From: M3007 sp031425155
GTDB lineage: Bacteria; Bacteroidota; Bacteroidia; Chitinophagales; Saprospiraceae
Direction: 5' to 3'
DNA length: 64,000 bases
Assembly (NCBI GenBank): GCA_031425155.1
Contig: JANPIV010000041.1
Location: forward strand, 1 to 64,000
Part shown: positions 58,882 to 64,000 of the stretch, one piece after another
Layout: every line of letters starts with the position of its first letter
Position numbering within the stretch: position 1 is the stretch's first letter
Notes under the pieces: generated by a model
Database searches by the model: none
Seen by the model: only the letters and a program-made list of their open reading frames with translations
What the model was told of the DNA's origin: nothing
Translations under genes and position numbers: made by a program

Positions 58882-59307
58882 ATGGCAAGAGACATTTTTC
58901 ACGATCAATTTCGCCGGGCTTTGGAAAAAGACGGTTGGACAGTTACACACGACCCTTTTTCTTTTCGAGTATTGGGTGTGGAAGGAGAAGTAGATTTGGG
59001 TGCTGAAAAAATCTTGGCCGCCGAGAAAAACCAAGATGGTTATAAAGTAAGAATAGTGGTAGAAATAAAGAGTTTTATTGGCCCCTCTTTTATGCGCGAC
59101 TTTCATGTGGCCGTTGGCCAATATACCAATTACAAGGTGTTTATTGGCGTTGCAGATGCTGAGCGTCAACTTTATCTGGCGATTACGAAAACTGTTTTTG
59201 ATAAAAAATTCACCATTCCGGGTGTTCAATTGGTACTGCAAGTAGCAGGTATCAAAGTGGTCACCTTTGATGAAGTCACTGAAACAATTATCTCATGGGA
59301 AAAATAG
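58882..59307 (+). CDS. xisH: XisH family protein
   Basis: The 141-residue protein starts MARDIFHDQFRRALEKDGWT and has a restriction-like nuclease core (GVEGEVDLGAEKILAAEK, then VRIVVEIKSFIGPSFMRDFH), typical of XisH. XisH and XisI were named as excision control factors in cyanobacteria; their true biochemistry is unknown, and a nuclease or toxin-antitoxin role has been suggested by the fold. It overlaps xisI by 13 bases. Confidence 0.9.
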   Translation: MARDIFHDQFRRALEKDGWTVTHDPFSFRVLGVEGEVDLGAEKILAAEKNQDGYKVRIVVEIKSFIGPSFMRDFHVAVGQYTNYKVFIGVADAERQLYLAITKTVFDKKFTIPGVQLVLQVAGIKVVTFDEVTETIISWEK

Positions 59308-59636
59308 AGCAACATCGTGCCGCTATTCTGGCCATCATTGAAGAACGCGCCCTCCTCAAACCCGCCAATTTACAGGATGTGGACAACCAAATTCTCGCCG
59401 ACGAAAAGCGTGGTCATTACCAACTCGTCAGCACCGGCTGGGATGGACGGGCATTTAGTTATGCCGTCATCTATCATTTTGATCTAAAACCAGATGGTAA
59501 GGTCTGGATTCAGGCCAATAATACCGACGAAGATGTAGCGGAGTCACTCACCCAGCGTGGCGTGGCGAAGGAAGATATTGTGGTGGGGTTTCAGTACCCG
59601 GCTTATCGGGGGTATGGAGGGTATGCGGTAGCGTAG
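59295..59636 (+). CDS. xisI: XisI family protein
   Basis: A 113-residue protein with the XisI pattern: ADEKRGHYQLVSTGWDGRAF near the middle and EDIVVGFQYPAYRGYGGYAV at the end. It always pairs with XisH and overlaps it here by 13 bases. No recombinase is near, so excision control is unlikely; the pair may be a stand-alone conflict module. Confidence 0.9.
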   Translation: MGKIEQHRAAILAIIEERALLKPANLQDVDNQILADEKRGHYQLVSTGWDGRAFSYAVIYHFDLKPDGKVWIQANNTDEDVAESLTQRGVAKEDIVVGFQYPAYRGYGGYAVA

Positions 59637-59799
59637 GCTAAATTTTCAGACTTTTTTCTAATCATTACGCTATAGGTCAACAAGTCATTGTCACAGGCTA
59701 TTATAGTGCAGCAGTATTGGTAAAACATGATAATCAATCTGCTAAAATTGTAGATAAAATAATTACTGTCTAATTTTCATTGAAATATTTTTCCAATTT

Positions 59800-61731
59800 A
59801 TGACTATTAAAGAAAAAATAAAGCAGGAAATAATAGAACGTGCTTCGTTTAAAGATGGGTTGCAAAAACTGAGATTAGTCTCTAAAAATGATTTTGATGC
59901 TTTACATACTCAAGCACAACTGAGTAATTATGAGCATGGTTATAACACAAATATACTTTATTTTGACCAAGCAGATACTGCCTATAATAAAATTCAAAGG
60001 TCTGCTATTTATATCATAGACCAACTTCCTGATGATGAAGTTGAAATGCTGAAATGTTATTTAAATTACTTGCTGAAAAATGATTTAGACCGCGCTTGGA
60101 AACTCTTATTGCAATGTCGGGTTGATGCTAACCATTTGCAATCTGAGGTCGAAAACTATGACGACTTTGATCAAATATACAAATTTCTTATATACAGAGA
60201 AATTGAAAATGGTCTTCCTAAATTATCTGCTGATTGGCGAAACAGACTTTGGGAAAATCTTTCCTACACACCTTCATTTTCAAATGCAATAATCTCTTCA
60301 GAAGACCAACCGAAAAATGCTTACTTACACAGTATTTTAAAAAGAAAGGAAAAGGATAACAAATTCAAATTTGATTCATTCCTTGTTTGGTCAGAGCAGT
60401 ACGCTGCTAAAGACTATGAAGATGCTTACCAAACCGCATTGTTTCTTCGACGCCAATATCCAGCGGTTTACCCGTCTTACGAATACCTATTTATTTCATA
60501 CGCTTATAAATGCCGAAACCAGGTAGGTTTTGCAGAATCAAATACATGGTTTCTGTATGACAGTGATATTTATAAGAAACTCGTAGTTTATGTCGAATAT
60601 GCCCAAGAGCTTTGCCGCGATTTAGACACATTACCTGATTCCAAAGAGATGGTTAGAAACCTGCTTTTGAGTGAATTGGAAAAATTATATGATAAGACAA
60701 GTTACGATTATGTAGTCAGAAATGCAACTCGATCAAGTAGTCAAAAAAAAGACATTATAATTAAAATCATTAATTCATGTTGCCGTATTGAAAACGATTT
60801 TGGCATAAAAAATAAGCATCAATTATTTGAAAAATTGCTTGTAGAATTATTGGGCGGAGCAAAATTCAGGTGGATGGATTTTGAGGAACATATACCTACT
60901 AATAACTCAGATTTTGATGCCAAGACAGTTTTTGAAACGTGGAAATCTATAATTGATGAAACTGACCCGATCGCAATTTCAAGAGTATGTGATGGGCTGA
61001 AAGGGAATATTGGGTATAAAATTAGTAGCTTGTCGATTGTCCGCAACAAAAGCACTAAGCAGCGTGAACTTTACAATGTCTGTTGCTTAGCAAACTATTT
61101 TTTCCCAGAAGGCGGATTTTTAGATATAGCCAGCACTATTGCAAAAGAAGAGAGGGGCATTACCCAACAAGGGCAACAACAGATTAATATAGAAAAATCT
61201 ATACTCTTTTCGGAGAAACCTGAATTCGAATTTGCAGAGCGAAAAAATAGCGAATTGCTATCTGAGGAGCGAAACGTGAATCAAACGAAAAGGACCGATG
61301 AAAGTCAAATACCAATCTATGCATTGGAAGAAAAAATTAATATAGAAGATGAAGATAAAAACGTGAACGCAGAGAACGAAAATAAAATAAATAATGCAAT
61401 AACTCAAAAATTGGTTTTAGAACCCATAGGAGAAGCTTACTTTACACAAGTAGATATAGAGCAAGATAGTGCTGCAACCAGATCAGAACATATTTCAACT
61501 CAATTTAGCAACCAAGAAGCGAAAACCATAGAAGGTAATTTCGTGCGAAGAGATGTTTCATTAAAAAAATATTTATTTAAATTAAAATATGATATATATA
61601 TAAAATTAAGCGTGTTTGTATTAGGTTGTTCAGCAATATTTTATAACCAGCGAGATACGATACAAGTATTTATCTGCACATTTTTTCTATTCATAGTAAT
61701 CATTAGTTCTTTGGTCAAAAGCGAGGGTTAG
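59800..61731 (+). CDS. Large protein with effector-associated-domain-like N-terminus and C-terminal membrane helices
   Basis: I do not recognize the full 643-residue protein. The first 80 residues (IKQEIIERASFKDGLQKLRL, then LHTQAQLSNYEHGYNTN and KIQRSAIYIIDQLPDDE) resemble effector-associated domain 11, an adaptor that in conflict systems joins sensors to effectors. A long helical region follows (90-450), then a low-complexity acidic linker (450-570) and two C-terminal hydrophobic helices (about 605-640). AT-rich compared with neighbours, which suggests horizontal transfer. It lies next to XisHI. Confidence 0.55.
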   Translation: MTIKEKIKQEIIERASFKDGLQKLRLVSKNDFDALHTQAQLSNYEHGYNTNILYFDQADTAYNKIQRSAIYIIDQLPDDEVEMLKCYLNYLLKNDLDRAWKLLLQCRVDANHLQSEVENYDDFDQIYKFLIYREIENGLPKLSADWRNRLWENLSYTPSFSNAIISSEDQPKNAYLHSILKRKEKDNKFKFDSFLVWSEQYAAKDYEDAYQTALFLRRQYPAVYPSYEYLFISYAYKCRNQVGFAESNTWFLYDSDIYKKLVVYVEYAQELCRDLDTLPDSKEMVRNLLLSELEKLYDKTSYDYVVRNATRSSSQKKDIIIKIINSCCRIENDFGIKNKHQLFEKLLVELLGGAKFRWMDFEEHIPTNNSDFDAKTVFETWKSIIDETDPIAISRVCDGLKGNIGYKISSLSIVRNKSTKQRELYNVCCLANYFFPEGGFLDIASTIAKEERGITQQGQQQINIEKSILFSEKPEFEFAERKNSELLSEERNVNQTKRTDESQIPIYALEEKINIEDEDKNVNAENENKINNAITQKLVLEPIGEAYFTQVDIEQDSAATRSEHISTQFSNQEAKTIEGNFVRRDVSLKKYLFKLKYDIYIKLSVFVLGCSAIFYNQRDTIQVFICTFFLFIVIISSLVKSEG

Positions 61732-61865
61732 ATATAACTATAAATCTACGTTCTGAAAAAGCACAAATCTCAGTCCCAATACGATGGGAAATAGGTAAAA
61801 TGAAGAGATTATCACGGACGATTGCCGTATATAGTGCAACAAAATATTAGTATCGTAGAGAAAAA

Positions 61866-62141
61866 TCATTTAGTCAATTGGGCAAGCAGCAACTCAATCG
61901 GTTCCTGTACATCCATTTGCTTGATAAGTCGCTTCACCTTGGCTTTATTCGGCCTTCGGTGGCTGCGTCTGATGGCTTCGGGATCAAATTTTTCTTTTAA
62001 TGTTGCGCGGTATTGCTGGATGCGTTCCCGACTTTCTCTAACTTTCCGATATACTTCTTCCCATTCAGCGAGGTCTTTCTCGTCACTGATTGCATGAATC
62101 GCTTCCAGCAATTGGGCTTTTTTCTCCTGAAATTCTGCCAT
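61866..62141 (-). CDS. Small helical charged protein, unknown
   Basis: A 91-residue protein that is almost all charged helix (AEFQEKKAQLLEAIHAISDE, EWEEVYRKVRESRERIQQY) with a basic C-terminal part (RRSHRRPNKAKVKRLIKQM). The look is that of an antitoxin or small DNA-associated protein, but no toxin is next to it. No family is recognized. A plausible ribosome binding site (gaggtcc) precedes the ATG. Confidence 0.55.
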   Translation of the reverse strand: MAEFQEKKAQLLEAIHAISDEKDLAEWEEVYRKVRESRERIQQYRATLKEKFDPEAIRRSHRRPNKAKVKRLIKQMDVQEPIELLLAQLTK

Positions 62142-62240
62142 GATGGACCTCCTTTTTTATACAAAAATACACGGAATCGTGAATGTCTCAAATAATCTTT
62201 ACTATACTCGGCCATCCGGCCATTTGTGAAACCAACATTT

Positions 62241-62579
62241 CTACCGTTTCCGGAAATCCTTGATCCGATGAATTTCTGCCCGTACCTCTTCCGAAAAGTC
62301 AGCGATATCTGCCTCCGTGAGGATGTTGCGCAAAAATAAATACAATACAGTATCGAAGTACTGAGAACCACCCAAGTCATCGTAAGTGGCGGCAATATGC
62401 TTGTTCAGTTTTTGGATGTGTCCAAACAGAGTGTGATAGGTCTCTTTGGTGTCCGCTTCCTGTTTTGCCCACTTATCCAGGATGTTCTTCGATTCGTTCA
62501 GGCCACGCGTAAACTCTATGAGCAGCCCTTTGTCGATGAGCGCACGCGCGACTTTTTTGTCTGGTTTTGATAGTTGCAT
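62241..62579 (-). CDS. Uncharacterized helical protein downstream of sensor kinase
   Basis: A 112-residue mostly helical protein (KKVARALIDKGLLIEFTRGL at the start, EEVRAEIHRIKDFRKR at the end). The start at 62579 (MQLSKPDKKVAR) lies 13 bases after the kinase stop, so it is co-transcribed with it. No family is recognized; a role in the same signalling pathway is possible. Confidence 0.6.
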   Translation of the reverse strand: MQLSKPDKKVARALIDKGLLIEFTRGLNESKNILDKWAKQEADTKETYHTLFGHIQKLNKHIAATYDDLGGSQYFDTVLYLFLRNILTEADIADFSEEVRAEIHRIKDFRKR

Positions 62580-62592
62580 GACGATAAAAATT

Positions 62593-64000
62593 CTACTTCG
62601 GCAAAAATATAAAAAATGCTGCACCTTGTCCCAGCTCGCCTTGTGCCGTGAGATAACCACCGTGATTTTCCACAATTTTTTTGGCAATGGATAGCCCAAT
62701 GCCGGTGCCTTCATAATTACGTCCACCCAGCCGCTGAAACAAGCCAAAAATCCGCTCGCGGTACTTCTCTTCAAAGCCAATCCCGTTGTCTTCGACCATA
62801 ATGCACACATAGTCAGCGGGTTGGATGTGTAGTTCCTGGGCCTGCGCTGCGGTAATGGGCTGCTCCTTAATATGGACTGTAGTCTGGGGTTTGTCACTGA
62901 ATTTCAGCGCGTTAGCGATCAGATTCTGAAAGAGTTGGCGCATTTGGCCGCCCACCGCCAGCACGGTTGGCAACTCGCCGATTTCCAGCACGGCATTTTT
63001 GTCGCGGATGGTGATTTCCAGATCTTCTATGATCTGACGCACGATCTGGCGCAGGTCAACGGGCTTGCGGGGCAGCTCACCATTAGAGAGTTTAGAATAG
63101 GTCAGTACATCCTCGATGAGCGTTTGCATCCGCTGCGAGGCCGTGATGATTTTAGCCAGGAACTCCAGGTCTTCCTCCGATACTTTTTCTTTTACCCGGT
63201 CATGGAGCATACTGCCGAATACCTGGATTTTGCGCAGCGGCTCTTTCAAATCGTGCGAAGCGACCGAGGCGAACTGCATCAAATCGAGGTTGGAGCGCTC
63301 GAGTTGGATATTGGTTTCGGCCAGGCTGTCGGATGCGGTTTTGAGGGCAGTATAGTTTTGCGCGAGCAGGGTCGCCATTTTTTTATCTTCCGTAATATCG
63401 GTAAAAGTAGTCACCAGACCATCCAGCATTTTCACGTTGGTCACATTGTACCAGCGGTCGAGCCGCTCATCATAAGAGTCGAAAGAGCGTGGTTCGCCGG
63501 TTCGCACCACCTCTTTGAATTGTTCAATATGCTGCGGATTCATCCGGGGAAACACTTGCAGCAAACGCTTGCCAATTAACTCGGCAGTAGGCAGTCCGAA
63601 GGTTTTTTCTGCGGCAGAATTGACGCTAATGAACTCAAAATCAATGATTTCTCCCTGCTCGTCATACACTGCTTTTTTGGCCGTAATACCGCTGATCGAG
63701 CTGTTGAGCACACTTTCCAGCACACTGGTCAGCCGCCGGGTTTGGGTGACGTCAATGAAATTGATCACGGCACCATTTACAGTTTTGTCGCGCCGCAAAT
63801 ATGGCGTGATGCGCAACGAATAAAAACGGCCATCCTCCAACGCAATTTCTTTCTCCATAGGCTGGGCGGATTTCAGCACCGCCTTGATGTTGTTGGCCAG
63901 GTCTATCTGTTTGATATTGGTGGTAATATCGAGGATAGAGCGGCCTATGTCGCCGTCAATGAGGTTGACCATGCGGGTGGCGGCGGGCGAAAACCGGCGT
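62593..64000 (-). CDS. PAS-type sensor histidine kinase (CheR/PAS fusion), 5' end beyond window
   Basis: The frame is open to the window edge. It begins with RRFSPAATRMVNLIDGDIGR, the PAS-like segment that follows the CheR methyltransferase part in CheB/CheR-PAS-kinase fusions. A second PAS domain is at residues about 85-210, and then a dimerization/phosphoacceptor site (ASHDLKEPLRKIQVFGSML), the N box (LFQNLIANALKFS) and the G box (GTGIGLSIAKKIVENHGG). It is a soluble signalling kinase; the input and response regulator are not visible. Confidence 0.85.
   Translation of the reverse strand, partial: RRFSPAATRMVNLIDGDIGRSILDITTNIKQIDLANNIKAVLKSAQPMEKEIALEDGRFYSLRITPYLRRDKTVNGAVINFIDVTQTRRLTSVLESVLNSSISGITAKKAVYDEQGEIIDFEFISVNSAAEKTFGLPTAELIGKRLLQVFPRMNPQHIEQFKEVVRTGEPRSFDSYDERLDRWYNVTNVKMLDGLVTTFTDITEDKKMATLLAQNYTALKTASDSLAETNIQLERSNLDLMQFASVASHDLKEPLRKIQVFGSMLHDRVKEKVSEEDLEFLAKIITASQRMQTLIEDVLTYSKLSNGELPRKPVDLRQIVRQIIEDLEITIRDKNAVLEIGELPTVLAVGGQMRQLFQNLIANALKFSDKPQTTVHIKEQPITAAQAQELHIQPADYVCIMVEDNGIGFEEKYRERIFGLFQRLGGRNYEGTGIGLSIAKKIVENHGGYLTAQGELGQGAAFFIFLPK

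Noticed and set aside
59664..59774. Open stretch reading HYAIGQQVIVTGYYSAAVLV and ending KIVDKIITV
   Set aside because: No start codon and too short for assignment; possibly the remnant of a truncated gene.

Overview
The window looks like chromosomal DNA of a Bacteroidota bacterium, probably Saprospiria-like. The signs are a long-N-terminus F-type ATP synthase subunit a, a type IX secretion C-terminal domain, a TonB-dependent receptor with a carboxypeptidase-like N-domain, DUF2490 and DUF4395 proteins, and promoters carrying the Bacteroidota -7 element TAnnTTTG. The genus is not established.

Region 1 (1-1187) is chromosomal: the 3' end of a DUF2490 gene and a metallophosphoesterase. Region 2 (about 1.4-20.65 kb) is a plasmid-like mobile element. 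It holds ArdC, RadC, a VirD4-type coupling protein with three membrane proteins, a MobF relaxase, SSB, a toprim primase, ParA with a ribbon-helix-helix partner, nine iterons, a RepA-type initiator, HNH and CoiA-like nucleases, and an excisionase-like HTH protein. No integrase and no mating-channel (VirB) genes are visible, so it looks mobilizable and lies next to a tRNA-Gly(CCC) gene at 20702-20774.

Region 3 (20.8-37.9 kb) is a sulfur island: Rrf2 regulator, peroxiredoxin (frameshifted), two YeeE/YedE transporters, porin, persulfide dioxygenase-rhodanese, TauE sulfite exporter, AraC and Crp/Fnr regulators, MFS and sterol-desaturase genes, sulfide:quinone oxidoreductase, a TonB receptor, a CysH-like protein and DUF4395. 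Four promoters carry the same palindrome GTGAyATTTrTCAC (one a variant) 22-23 bp upstream of the -7 element, the position expected for a Crp/Fnr activator, so the local Crp/Fnr protein probably runs this island. The TonB receptor and the CysH-like gene are each preceded by an almost identical leader that encodes a 24-residue peptide starting MSLCCCCPARITEAAA, followed by an intrinsic terminator. This looks like a cysteine-responsive attenuator and is the main discovery candidate.

Region 4 (38-54.4 kb) is housekeeping: serpin, SDR, methyltransferase, the ATP synthase operon atpB-E-F-H-A-G (atpA carries an in-frame TAA 37 codons before its natural end), HtrA protease, DUF4340, a LolC/E-type permease and others. 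Region 5 (54.5-64 kb) has mfd split in two by a DUF433/PIN-like toxin-antitoxin pair, a XisH-XisI pair, a large protein with an effector-associated-like N-terminus, two small hypothetical genes and the 3' part of a CheR/PAS histidine kinase. The chromosome is rich in short palindromic repeats: a stop-codon-anchored 131-132 bp repeat in two copies, heptamer arrays in the atp operon, and an in-frame palindrome inside mfd.
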